DNA of 64,000 nucleotides from Linanthus parryae (lineage: Eukaryota > Streptophyta > Magnoliopsida > Ericales > Polemoniaceae), in contig JALGPY010000004.1 of assembly GCA_023055425.1 (NCBI GenBank), positions 57,559,718-57,623,717 on the forward strand. The letters are read 5' to 3'. A program made the translations under genes and the position numbers. Below, in pieces: positions 1-10,524 of the stretch; the stretch's first letter is position 1, and each line of letters begins with the position of its first letter. A model generated the notes under the pieces. It was not told the origin of the DNA and did not search any database. It worked only from the letters and a program-made list of their open reading frames with translations.

Positions 1-533
1 GTCTGATGGAAGCCGCCGCCTTCAAGTTTCCTCATCATGAACATCGACGCCCCTATATCCACTGGACACCGTAGATCGGGCGGTGGGGCAGTGATTCGTA
101 ACTCCCAAGGTGACTTCGTGATGGCTATAGCATTGCAAATCCGTTACACCAAAAATTCACTATTGGTCGAAGCTTATGCGGTCCGGATCGCCATTTTCGA
201 AGCTTGAAATTGAGATTTTTGTTCTTTGATGATTGAATCAGACAACCAAGAATTGGTCCTATGCTTAGAGAGAGAGGCGCCGTCTATGGCTATCTCAGAG
301 AAAGAACGGATGATAAATGGCATCTCATCGCAGCTAGGTCATTTTATATATTCTAGGGCTAGTTGGTGTAGGAATGATGAAAATGTCCTTGCTCATACCC
401 TAGTTAAAATGGTCTTGGACTGTGAAGTTATTTCTTTTTGGGCTATTACTTGCCGCAACAGCTTGTAAAACATTTGGGCCTTGGATATAGCCCGCTATTA
501 AATTAAGTACAAGCCTTATCTGAAAAAAATATG
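1..533 (+). pseudogene. LINE 3' end, RNase H fragment (oldest of three copies)
   Basis: This is the C-terminal RNase H-like domain of a plant non-LTR retrotransposon (LINE). Translation gives a GGGAVIRNSQGDFVMA-type start, then ESDNQELVLCLERE and a C-terminal RNDENVLAHTLVKM stretch, the usual spacing of plant LINE RNase H domains. It ends in a short untranslated stretch and an A-run at 523-529. Frameshifts split the domain. The same segment recurs at about 14770-15308 and 44435-44970, from which this copy differs visibly more than those two differ from each other. The fragment is cut by the window's left edge. It is not functional. Confidence 0.75.
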
Positions 534-1265
534 TTTTCATTATTAATCTCTAATGAGGCTCAAGATAAGAAAATATTACGTTTCTCCTGGAAATGCAACT
601 TTTTCCAAGTTTATTTGTTTCTTTAAAAGCAATTTTTTGATTCATGACCTAAAAACTTACTAGTAATAAATTATCTATCCATTAAAAAACTACTTTTTAA
701 TTTTGGTATGTCTTAAATTAAACGTCAACTCGCATTTTAATAATTGAAATTGGGTGGACGTGTACAAGTGTTAAATAAAATTCTCTATAGTCGTATTTGA
801 AATGATTGAATAATAGACAATGTCACACCCCACACATTAAGCAAATCACTGGGGCGTGAAGCTCAGACTAGACATCATGACATGCCAAACCCCAAAACAC
901 AAAGAGGTAAAGTTCATGGCCAAGAATTAAGTAACTAACTATGATTCAGCATATGTGCGCGTTGACCATAAGAAATATACTTTCAGCAACTATGTGTCAA
1001 CCACAAGTCGTTAGAAATATACTTGCGGGAGTTCTTAAAGGAAATAAATTAGTAAAGTAGAAAGTAACTCTTTAAGAAAAGAAAGATGGTTTGGCTCAGG
1101 GGAGAAAAGAGGATTCTCACCTCTCTCTAGATTTCTGGAGAGATAGTCAGTCGGCCGGTCATCCACTGCTTGCTTGGTCTCCTCGGAGATGTTATGCAGA
1201 CAGCTAGCTGGCTAGGTTCATATCAAAGCCCTTTTCGCCTTTTCTTCTTTTTGGCTTCCCATATC
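534..1265. repeat. Shared LINE flank with hAT-terminus-like stretch; no gene
   Basis: This block matches 15309-15973 and 44971-45632 up to about position 1213. There both of those copies switch into the LTR of a Tat-type element, while this copy runs on without it, so this is the element-free form of the site. Positions about 826-1060 (around CACATTAAGCAAATCACTGG) also resemble 9109-9290, the 3' flank of a hAT remnant. I see no coding sequence. Confidence 0.6.
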
Positions 1266-1808
1266 TGTGTTTGCGGGTCACCTGCGGGGGTTTCTCCGGC
1301 TTTGATCTTCAAAGTTCTCTGGTGGTTCTTGCCTCTTGTTCTCCGTCGGTGTTTGGGGCCCATGGTTTCACTCCGCCGCTTCAAGGTCTATTCAAGCGAC
1401 ACTCTGCACCGTCGTTGACAGTTCCACCGCATGCCGAACTCGAAGTTCCTGGTAGGTTTCCTCCGTTGTCGGTGTTGTCCTAGGCCAATCCTCGGCAGCT
1501 TCATGTATATTCGCCGTCTCTTATGGCGGCTGCATACCCCAAGTTACCGACGGCTCCAGCGTCTCAGCGCTTCAAGATGAGGCTCTTTTTTCCTTGTTGC
1601 TCTGAGCAAGTCTAGTGACTTCTTTGGTTACAAGTTTTGTTGACGTCTTTGCTGTAGTTGTTCCTCCTCATGTATTTTACATGTTTTTTACTTATTAAAC
1701 TTAGATCCCCTTGCATAATTTTGGATCTTTTATTAGTAAGATCCTCTAGAAAATTCTGGTACTTAATAATAGTTCAGTTTTTTCAAAAAAAAAAGAAAAA
1801 GAAAAGCA
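1266..1808 (+). other. Possible poly(A)-ended retroelement or retrocopy fragment
   Basis: The stretch ends in TTTTTTC followed by an A-rich run at 1786-1808, preceded by T-rich, 3'UTR-like sequence. That pattern suggests the 3' end of a reverse-transcribed RNA. Short open frames at 1271-1483 have no family I recognise. The start at 1266 is the tandem-duplication breakpoint, not necessarily the end of the element. The sister copy is 31192-31740. Confidence 0.3.
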
Positions 1809-3132
1809 AACTGATAAACTAGTTGAACGCCGCAAATTTTCAACCTCAGTTCAAATGAAATCTTCTGTACATCTATAGAAGTATACAAGTGATGTGTGTA
1901 AGTGTCTAAGAATGCATGGTAAAATATACTCTACTAGGGGAGGGGGTGTTGAATAAACTATGGCAACTTAAGCTAAAATGGTGGTTTTAAAAAATAGGCA
2001 GAGAAGTTACGTTGTGAAGATTTACAAAGCTTGAAACCAATTTCAAAGCTTTGTACTGAAACAGACTGTATAAAATCTTATGAGAATTTTAAGGTTTTGA
2101 AAAGCCTTTCAATGCTTTGAAAATGTCCCGTGGCGAAACAGTTTGCAAGCAAATAAAGTACTGTAATATAAAGAGCAAGACAGAAGTATTCGTTACGAAG
2201 TTCGGCCTCCAAAACACCTACTCTCAGCCCGCGGGATCTGATCCCTCTAGGATTTCAAAAACTTCTTATTTATCACCAGTTAATCCCTCGTTCTCGGGCC
2301 TAAGAGAATTGCCTTACTGTTACACCAGCTTGTGGTGGTCTGCTATCCTATCTAGTTATGAGTTATGTTGTCTCTCTTCACTCAGTAACAAGTTCTTAGC
2401 GTTGAACAGTAGTAAAGTTACACGACATGGGGAAAATTGCCCTAACATTTCACAAGTTCGTTAGGTGTTACGAATGTGCCTTGAATGGAGTCAGCAAGGT
2501 CAATCGAGGAATTAGAAGAAGAGGCATCAAGACATGAAGAAGAGGAGGAAGGCAAAACTCACTGCACTCTCGCACGAAAGGAAGAGGGCATTTGCACGAA
2601 TGATTCGTGCGAATGGCATGCCCAATATCCATAATGGGAAATTATCGGGAAACTCCAAGAGCACAAGAATACGTTCCAACATTACCTTTTGGCTCTTCCA
2701 AATGGACCAAAGGTAAACATGGTGTCCTTTCAACTCGTCTCTCATAATTTCTATGTAAGAGATAGACCAAATCCTGGTTTCTTTAGGCTTATCCCTAAAG
2801 ATTATCGATTTACCTGGTTTCTCTAGGTTTATCCCTATTACTCCGCCCTATACAGTTTCACAAATAATAGTCTCTCCTTTATGTGGGATTATAGCTATTT
2901 AGTCCATCTATTTAGTCAATTTATAAACGAAATTTGTCAACAAAAAAGAATGTGATGCACTAGAAATATTTGTATTATGCAAGCGGTTGGTTGATATGAA
3001 GCGCTGGTCACAATGTTGTAGGTGGTCTCTGTTGGAACTATGCTCAGAATGTGAATCAGTCCTCTTCCGCCTAACTCCTTGTTGGTTGCTGCCACTTCGC
3101 TGACATCATCTTCTATTCTAAAATTGGCCCTC
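1809..3132. other. Unassigned duplicated DNA; no supported gene
   Basis: The sequence is nearly identical to 31800-33035. Short open frames such as 2117-2464 and 2527-2745 match nothing I recognise and look like chance. A near-perfect inverted repeat GCACGAAT-G-ATTCGTGC lies at 2594-2610; its left arm is mutated in the sister copy, so it is not evidently conserved. Confidence 0.4.
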
Positions 3133-3137
3133 TCATC

Positions 3138-3259
3138 TGAAAGTGGGAGAAATCTTCCGTCCCGTTCATTGATTATTTACACCCTTAAATAGGTAAAATA
3201 CAATGCTAAATTATACAACTAGTCCTCTAATTATTTACATAAGAGTCCTATAACTATTA
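3138..3259 (-). repeat. Copia 3' LTR
   Basis: This 122-bp LTR differs from 7694-7815 at a single base (TACAATGC against TACATTGC). In element orientation it begins TAATAG and ends TTTCA. It is bounded by the TCATC duplication on the outside and the polypurine tract on the inside. Confidence 0.92.
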
Positions 3260-4353
3260 CTCCCCCGCAGTCGAAACTGTAGGCGTGCCAACACTGAGAC
3301 TGGAACGGAAGCGCTGGAACAAGGGCCGAGGAAGACCCTTGGTGAAGATGTCGGCGTACTGATAATCTGCTGGAATGTGCAACACGCGAAGCTGACCCAA
3401 ACGAACCTTCTCACGAACGACGTGGAGATCAATCTCAACATGCTTAGTGCGCTGATGCTGAACAGGATTACCAGAGAGATAGACAGCACTCACATTGTCG
3501 CAATACACGACGGTGGCCCGAGGCGGGGCAACACGAAGCTGAAGAAGCAAATTCCGAACCCAGTAGAGTTCGGAGACGGCGTTAGCAACACCACGATACT
3601 CAGCCTCAGCACTAGAACGAGATACAGTGGCCTGTCGCTTGGACGACCAACTCAGAAGATTGTCTCCATAGAAGACACAGTAACCAGAAGTGGAGCGGCG
3701 CGTGTCAGGACAACCAGCCCAATCTGCGTCAGTGTAGGCGGTGAGGGAATCAGCAGCGGAGGCAGAGAGCCGAAGACCATACTCGAGTGTCCCACTGATG
3801 TAGCGCAAGATACGCTTCAAGGCATGAAAGTGCGGCTCACGGGGATCGTGCATGAAGAGACAGACCTGCTGAACGGCAAACTGGATGTCTGGTCGAGTGA
3901 ACGTGAGGTACTGCAAGGCCCCAGCAAGGCTTCGGTATAGTGTAGGATCAGCAACCGGTGGGCCAGATGTGGCTGTGAGTTTACTCCCGACCTCAACAGG
4001 GGTGGCAGTAGACTTACAGGTCGACATAGAGGCACGACGAAGAATCTCGGTCGCATACTGATGCTGAGACAGGAACAGGCCAGACGAATCACGGGTGACG
4101 GCGATGCCCAGAAAATGATGCAGATGGCCCAGGTCAATCATAGCAAACTCTCCAGAGAGCTGGGAGACAATCTATTCCAAGACAACCGGAGACGACCCAG
4201 TGATGACGAAATCATCCACATAGAGCAGGAGGTAGACGATGTCCGAGCCATGACTGTAGACGAAGAGAGACTCATCACACGAGCAACCAGAGAAACCGAT
4301 AGTCTGTGTGAGGACGGTGGCAAATCGCTGAAACCAAGCACGGGGAGCCTGCT
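3257..4353 (-). pseudogene. Copia pol, C-terminal reverse transcriptase and RNase H
   Basis: This is the downstream part of the copia polyprotein. It contains the reverse transcriptase catalytic YVDD box near 4230, then a MIDLGHLHHFLGI stretch, the RNase H YTDADWAGCPDTRRSTSGY motif, SSAEAEYR and a TKHVEID...ADIFTKGL end, all classic copia features. A TAG stop lies in frame at 4172-4174. The frame continues to a stop at 3257-3259, just inside the 3' LTR. The upstream part (4354-6855) is in another frame after a base loss near 4419-4422. Confidence 0.88.
3260..3270 (-). promoter_or_regulatory. Copia polypurine tract
   Basis: In element orientation this reads CTGCGGGGGAG and directly abuts the 3' LTR. 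It is the expected primer for plus-strand DNA synthesis and fixes the LTR start at TAATAG. Confidence 0.8.
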
Positions 4354-6855
4354 TCAGACCATATAAGGATTTGCGTAACCGGCAAACAAAGTCAGGATGG
4401 TGTGTGTCGCGGTAGCCAGGGGCTGATGCATGTATACCGTCTCAGAGAGATCACCATGAAGAAAAGCGTTCTTGACATCCAGCTGACGGATAGGCCAAGA
4501 GCGCGTGACTGCAATGCTGAGAACTGTACGGATGGTGGTCGGTTTGACAACCGAGCTGAAAGTCTCCTCACAATCAATCCCAACCATCTGGGACTTCCCA
4601 ATAGCTACCAATCGCGCCTTATAGCGCTGCAGACTACCATCAGCGCGAAACTTGTGGCGAAAGAGCCACATAGATCGCAGAACATTAGCCCCTGCCGGGC
4701 GAGGAACCAGATCCCAAGTGTGGTTCGTAACCATAGCTCCAAACTCGTCATCCATGGCCGCTTTCCAGTGGGGATCCGACAAGGCTAGGATGGGGGATTT
4801 AGGAATGGGCGAGATGGGGTCTGGTGGCGGGGCCGCTAAAGTGAGACGGGTGACTGGTTTGACTATGCCATGCATGGATCTGGTGGTCATCTGAGGAGAG
4901 AGATGAGGAGGAGAAGTGGCCACTGGGCTCGGTGTGGGTGACTCAGGGGGGTCAGGTAACACAGGCACAGAGGGTACATGAGGAGGGCGAGTGGACACAG
5001 ACCGACGGACGTAGTGCTGAGGAAAAGGTTCCACAAGGGTCCTGGACGAGGAAAGCTGTGTGGGTGCCCTAGTAGGTGCGGTTTGTGATGTGGATTCCCT
5101 AGGAGGGGTGGGTGAGGGAGTGTGTGCCACAGGGTTATGAGAACGATGAGTGAAAAGGGGAGACGGAAGACTGTCATCGGGATCAGACGTCATGTGGACA
5201 GTGGGAGACACAGACCCAGGAGTGGAGAAAGGAAACACCGTCTCATCAAAGGTGACATGACGGGAAGTGTGAACCCGACCGGTACTCAAGTCTAGGCACC
5301 TGTACCCACGATGATTAAGAGGGTACCCTAGAAAAACACATCGAACAGAGCGTGGTGCAAGCTTGTGAGGTGAGGTGGCAGAGAGGTTCGGGTAACACAA
5401 GCATCCGAACGTGCGGAGATGCTCATAGGATGGTGAACGATGGTAGAGGGCAACAGTAGGAATATTGTTGCCAAGGACTTTGGTGGGAAGAATGTTATGA
5501 AGATAGACAGCAGTCAGAAGAGACTCAACCCAGAAAGAGGCTGGAAGGGAGGCCTGAGCTAGGAGGGCACGACTGATGTCATTGATTCGACGAATCATGC
5601 GTTCAGCTTTGCCATTTTGAGATGACGTCTGAGGACACGCAAACCGGAAGACAAGTCCATGATTAATGGCGTGAGAGTGAAAAGAGCCATTATCGAATTC
5701 TCCACCAAGGTCACATTGAAAAGTTTTGATGGGTCGCTCAAATTGATTTTGTACGAAGGTAGTGAATTGTTTAAATTTTGATATCGCTTCGCTTTTCTGT
5801 TTAAGGGGGAAAACCCAGAGAAAATGGGTATAGTCATCTAATAGAAGTAGGTAGTATTTGTAGTGCGATTTTCTTAAGACCGGAGATGTCCATAAATCAC
5901 TGTGAACAATGTCAAATGGACGAGAAGTAGAAGAAGTAGATGGTGAAAAAGGCAAACGCACGTGTTTACTAATTTGACAAGTATGACAAAGAGCTTCTGA
6001 ATTATGCCTACTACAAGAGATGAAATGACTACTACGAAGTGAATCTAAAACTAGACGCCCGGGATGACCAAGACGGTTGTGCCAAACGGAAGCAGGAAGA
6101 GCAGCAAAAGAGACAGCAGACGATGGTGGTGGGACATACTGGAATGGATAGAGATCACCCGAACTGTTGCTCCTCTGTAAAAGAACTCCTGATCGTAGGT
6201 CCTTTACAGAAAAACCAAAAGGGCCAAACTCAACGGAAACATTGTTGTCAGTAGTGAATTGACGAACAGAAACTAGGTTTTTGATAACGTTTGGGGTGAG
6301 TAAGACATTTCTAAGGTGAAGGGAACGGGAGTTGGTGGTAAGGGTGTGATTGCCGGATCCTGTCACTGGAATGCTAGAGCCGTTTCCCACAAGTATGTTA
6401 GGAAAAGGACAAGATGACGAGAGAGAGGAGAGTATACCTGACTGCGGAGTGAGATGAGCAGATGCGCCGGAATCAAGATACCAAGTATGATCCGGAACGT
6501 TGAGTGTCATGCCAGAGAACGGAGATCCCAAATCAGTAGCAGTCGGGTAGGCAGAAGCGGCTGTGAGGCCCTGCTGAGAAGGTCCCGGACCAAGAATACC
6601 TGACGTAACTGTAGGCGGAGAGGGTCCTGACTGTGTCCAGTCCTTCGCTGCGGGATAGAGGCATGGTGGGGCAGCCGGGAATGAAGAGGCAGGACACCAC
6701 ACCCATCTGCCGTGAGGAGAGGCCGATGGCGCAGCGTATTGCTGAGCACGACCCCGCCCTTTGCGGAAATTCTGACGTCGACCACCATAACTATGACGAC
6801 CCTGTGGCACGGAGTGGAGCTGGTCTTTGGAGTCAGAGTTTGCAATATCCATCAC
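4354..6855 (-). pseudogene. Copia gag remnant-protease-integrase-RT polyprotein
   Basis: This 833-codon open frame begins with a basic, gag C-terminus-like stretch ([15 protein letters not shown], about residues 27-41). Next come the aspartic protease [11 protein letters not shown], the GAG-pre-integrase box [10 protein letters not shown] and an integrase core with a full DDE set ([23 protein letters not shown]). The start of the copia reverse transcriptase follows ([30 protein letters not shown]). The usual N-terminal gag domain of some 200-300 residues is missing. A one-base loss in a G-run at 4419-4422 throws the last residues out of frame, cutting off the reverse transcriptase. Confidence 0.9.
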
Positions 6856-7680
6856 GAAGTAGACAAATTACCAACGAAAGCAAATCAAACGGCTTGTTGT
6901 GTAACAAAGCAAACTTGGGCTACGAACTTGGTCACACAACAACCTGGTTGTTGCCTTCAAAAACAACACACCAGAACAACCTACTTGTTGGTTGTGCAAA
7001 GTAACAAGCGGACCCCACAATAAAGAATTGTAGCCTTCAACAAACTTCTTGCTGGTCTTTGGATCTCAGCAAAAGAAATTATTAAAAAAATACCTTGCAA
7101 AGAAACTGGTGGGGTAAGGGCTTGCGTATGAAATTGGTTCCTTCAATTTCGATGGCAAAGAAACTGGTTGCCTTCAAAACAGACACACCAAATCAATCGT
7201 TCTTCACAGCGAACGTTGGGCAAGCAGACGTGAGCGATCCCTAGAAAAACGTGAACGACGATGATGATGAGCAGGAGGAGACGTCGAGCAGAGGCGCTGG
7301 GCGCGGCTTGGACGAGCACTGAACGCGGCTTCAGAAGCCTAGCCGACGAAGCTGGAACACGCGCTGAGCGGAGCGGGCGCTTGAATCGGAGGCCAAGAGG
7401 AGAAAGTGCGTGAATCGAAGCCGGTTCTGTGAAAAGGGGCTTCTGGATGCACTTTTGGGATCGTCTGGTCGTCGTTCACAGAGACGACACGTCGAGGTGG
7501 TTCATCGTCGCAGTAGGCGGCGGTTTTGAGGACAAATCGCGTCGAAGAGTGCGACGGAGGGAGAGAGAGAGGGGGGATAAGGGGCGGAAGCAGTGGAGAA
7601 CGGATTCAGACCACTAGGCGGTGGCGGCGGCGGTGCACGGGTGGAAGGCGTGCGATGGCGGCGGCGGTTGCTGCTAGGGT
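6856..7680 (-). other. Copia 5' leader
   Basis: This 825-bp region between the primer-binding site and the first open frame occupies the place where gag normally begins. It is GC-rich near the LTR and has no long open frame. Short internal repeats are visible, such as CAAAGAAACTGGT near 7097 and 7155 and TGCCTTCAAAA near 6952 and 7170. Either gag was deleted or replaced here, or this is an unusually long leader. Confidence 0.55.
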
Positions 7681-7693
7681 CGCTCTGATACCA
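7681..7693 (-). promoter_or_regulatory. Copia primer-binding site (tRNA-iMet)
   Basis: In element orientation the sequence TGGTATCAGAGCG lies immediately after the 5' LTR. TGGTATCAGAGC is the standard plant initiator-methionine tRNA primer site. Confidence 0.9.
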
Positions 7694-7815
7694 TGAAAGT
7701 GGGAGAAATCTTCCGTCCCGTTCATTGATTATTTACACCCTTAAATAGGTAAAATACATTGCTAAATTATACAACTAGTCCTCTAATTATTTACATAAGA
7801 GTCCTATAACTATTA
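7694..7815 (-). repeat. Copia 5' LTR
   Basis: This 122-bp LTR is identical to the one at 3138-3259 except for one base. It is flanked outside by the TCATC target duplication and inside by the primer-binding site. Confidence 0.92.
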
Positions 7816-7820
7816 TCATC

Positions 7821-9108
7821 TACTGTCTCCATGTCAAATTGCCAGCACTGCTCGTACCTGGTAGATGCTGCTTTGCGCCACTTCTCCCCAAGACTTCCTG
7901 CCATTTTGTTACTTGCCCGGTCCTGCTGATTGGGTCTGCTAAACTTATTCTCCAACTTAAGCAGTCCTCCTTTCACTAATAATTGACTCCTCGATAGCCC
8001 TTCTAGCATCGATTGCAAATGTATTTTGGCGGTGCTCTCAGGACCTTCCTTTGTGGGTTACCCATGCCTCCAGTCATAGCTCCTGCCTGCACTCTTCATT
8101 TCATTGGTCCTCTAGTTAGCTACAGACTCTTCACTGTCTTGAGGTCCAAAGGCTTCAATGAACTTAGCAAGAAGTTGTTGAGTATTTTTATCCTCGCTAG
8201 AAACATTTCGTATGTAGAATATTTGAAGTTCTTTGGATACAGTAGTTCTTGAATCATCTTGGAATAAGGAAGCAGCAGACTCATGACTGGGACTGGTTTC
8301 CCCATTGTTCCACTTTACACCATTTCGACAAGCCCCTCCAAACAATATTTCGTTGTCTGAATGCACGAATAGGTTGAGATGGCATCACCAGCAATTTCGT
8401 GAACAAATTTCTTTGATTGTGGCTTCACCTGCATTAGGCGTTGTGGAGCATATGCATGTGCATAGCTTGCTGAACCGTAGGTGAGAGGGCATCTTACATA
8501 ACTCCTGTACTGTCATCATCTGATACTGATTATGATCCATTTTACATAAGCATAATCTCCTCCATGGGTTGTGATACTGGAGTGGCTTTTTATTCCTGTG
8601 TCGGTGGAATTACCGCTGGAGTTGTGTAGTGTTCCTCGACCTTCCTCTTCTTGGAAAAGTGTTCGCCATTTTATTCAAGTCACTTCCATGGAGAAGGGGC
8701 CATAATGTTTACATGAGATTTCAAGGACCAAATTGATCTTCTTAGAAACTCGAAAATGCAGTTGGATACAAGCGACGGTCCGGGAGAACAGTGACGAGTA
8801 GATAACGTGATGAAAGAATGACAAACTCAATCGATCACTGAAATGGAATCCCACTAATACACTTACAGAATACTGAATTACAACTCATGCAGTGCTAAAA
8901 TGGAACCGATAACCAAGGAATCACACTACCAATGGTCACAATTACAGAGCATGGACTACCATGTAAAAGATAATCTCGATTTCTCTATATAATATGTCCT
9001 CTCTTTATCCTGATGTTAGGACATGATCCCCTTAAAAATGCCTCGAGCCTCCCTCTATATACTGCTACTGTAAAGGTTTGACTTCGTCCAACAGCTTAGC
9101 ATCACAAA
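7821..9108. other. Unassigned duplicated DNA; no supported gene
   Basis: This block matches 33041-34330. Short minus-strand frames near 7791-8018 and 8112-8366 are open in both units but have no recognised motif, and two units this similar would keep frames open by descent alone. I see no RNA gene or regulatory element that I can support. Confidence 0.4.
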
Positions 9109-9239
9109 TGCGACACCCTTGACACATTAAGCAAAGCACTGGGGCGCAAAGCGCAGACTACATCCAGAGGTTAAGTGGCAGACCCCAATACACAAAGAGG
9201 TAAAGTCGATGACCATGAATTGACTATAAGAAATCTATT

Positions 9240-10485
9240 TCAACAACTTCATCCCAACCACAAGTGGTAACCGCTTCAACATATAAATTAGATGAAAGCC
9301 CCAGATTTTTAAATTCAATTCAAACGAAATATTGACTATATTCGGAGAAGGAAGACTTTTAATTACCTGAAGAAATACTCAGTGACTGTTCAATTGCATC
9401 TTCAAGGCCGGATGGAGCCTTCCGTTTTCGTATAGACACACTTGTATACTGATAAAGAGTTGAAGTTTATTTTTTGCTACCATATGTGAAATGCAAAAAT
9501 ATAAACCAGTCATGACTTCATGGTCAGGTTCAGAATCCGTAGAACAATGGTGAAAAGGATGAAAAATATGCCATGTAATGAAGAGGACTATGAAGCGAAT
9601 TTGTCCACAACTCATAAGTTGCTTTCCAGGAAGGCATATATCGCATCTCCTCATCCTCCAACTCGTCTCTGATAAATTCCTTTACAGGATCCATTGTCAT
9701 GTCATAAAACCAATCTGTGGGTCAGCAACTTCATGAATTAAATGGATGGCTCTCACCAAAGGAATGGTGTCCTTCAAGACCACAAGCGATCCACATCAGA
9801 ATGAAGCAGCCCGAACCTTATCAGCAATTCTTCTACCATCAGTAGAGGAATCTCTACTGAAGAAATCTACTCACATCATGAAAACATCTTCGCCAAGTTT
9901 TTATTTGCTAATACAATAATCTCGAGCACATCTGTGACTTTATCTTTGTTGCCTTGACCAGCTCACCAGTATTGTTTACAGCTCCTCATCAGAAGACAAT
10001 TGTAAATGAATTTTGTCAACATTCTTACATTGTTCAAATATTGGTTATGAACTATATTGTGTCTATGTTCTCCAAAATTTTCTCTAAACAATAGGATGAG
10101 CTGATTGTACAAAATTCATGGGCTACTTTTCTATAAATAGTTTTCCTACAATTATCATGTTCCGTGATGTATGGTTTTAGATTATTCGAACCACACTATC
10201 AGCCAAATCTCCTCAATGATTTCATCAAAGACGAGTATCCAAACATCATAATCTCCAATTGAAGTTGAAATATCCGGTGACTTGAGGTATAATGCCCTTT
10301 TGGGAAATCCAGTAAAACATGGATAAAGTCCCTCACTTATCCATAATCACACTGAAACTAGTAGTCTTCGTTGAAGATTGAATATCCTTCACCTGAATTT
10401 CAATCCAATTGAGCTCCAATCGATTTAAATCTTTGGGAAGGATATCCAATCTTCATGGACAACCAGCGGTTGCAATGTTCTCATT
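9240..10485 (-). pseudogene. hAT-family (DUF659-type) transposase remnant, minus arm
   Basis: On the minus strand, from 10485 downward, translation in shifting frames gives TSFSVIMDKW, KRALYLKSPDIS, VFDEIIEE and further on DGRRIADKVRAASF and TDSEPDHEVMTGLYFCI. This order is that of plant hAT transposases of the DUF659 type (SIMSDGW, KG..FLKSID, EE.GEENVVQ, later EVM.GLY.CI). Several stops and frameshifts break it. The zinc-finger N-terminus and the dimerisation C-terminus are not evident. It is dead, and it also exists in the sister unit at 39840-41070. Confidence 0.7.
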
Positions 10486-10524
10486 AATGGGTGGAGGGGC
10501 GAGAGTGGGCGGCAAAAGATCAAT

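Larger units (their letters stand above)
3138..7815 (-). mobile_element. Ty1/copia LTR retrotransposon, young, gag-deficient
   Basis: This is a complete copia-type element on the minus strand with 122-bp LTRs at both ends, a 5-bp target duplication TCATC (3133-3137 and 7816-7820), a tRNA-iMet primer-binding site and a polypurine tract. The empty site is seen in the sister unit at 33036-33040. Domain order protease, integrase, reverse transcriptase, RNase H is that of copia. The short LTRs suggest the Ale/Retrofit group, which is an inference. The LTRs differ at one of 122 positions. The N-terminal gag domain is absent, and pol is broken by one frameshift and one stop, so it is not autonomous. 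Confidence 0.92.

Noticed and set aside
2117..2464. Open frame of 115 codons, possible small gene
   Set aside because: No recognisable motif, no conserved start context, and it lies in repeat DNA copied in unit 2; open by chance or descent.
2594..2610. Inverted repeat GCACGAAT-G-ATTCGTGC as an operator-like site
   Set aside because: One arm is mutated in the sister unit and no gene is nearby.
3377..3940. 187-codon plus-strand frame
   Set aside because: It is the reverse shadow of the copia RNase H coding region.
7791..8366. Minus-strand frames as a possible host gene fragment
   Set aside because: Sequence is shared by both units, but the peptides match no family I know and several stops separate them.
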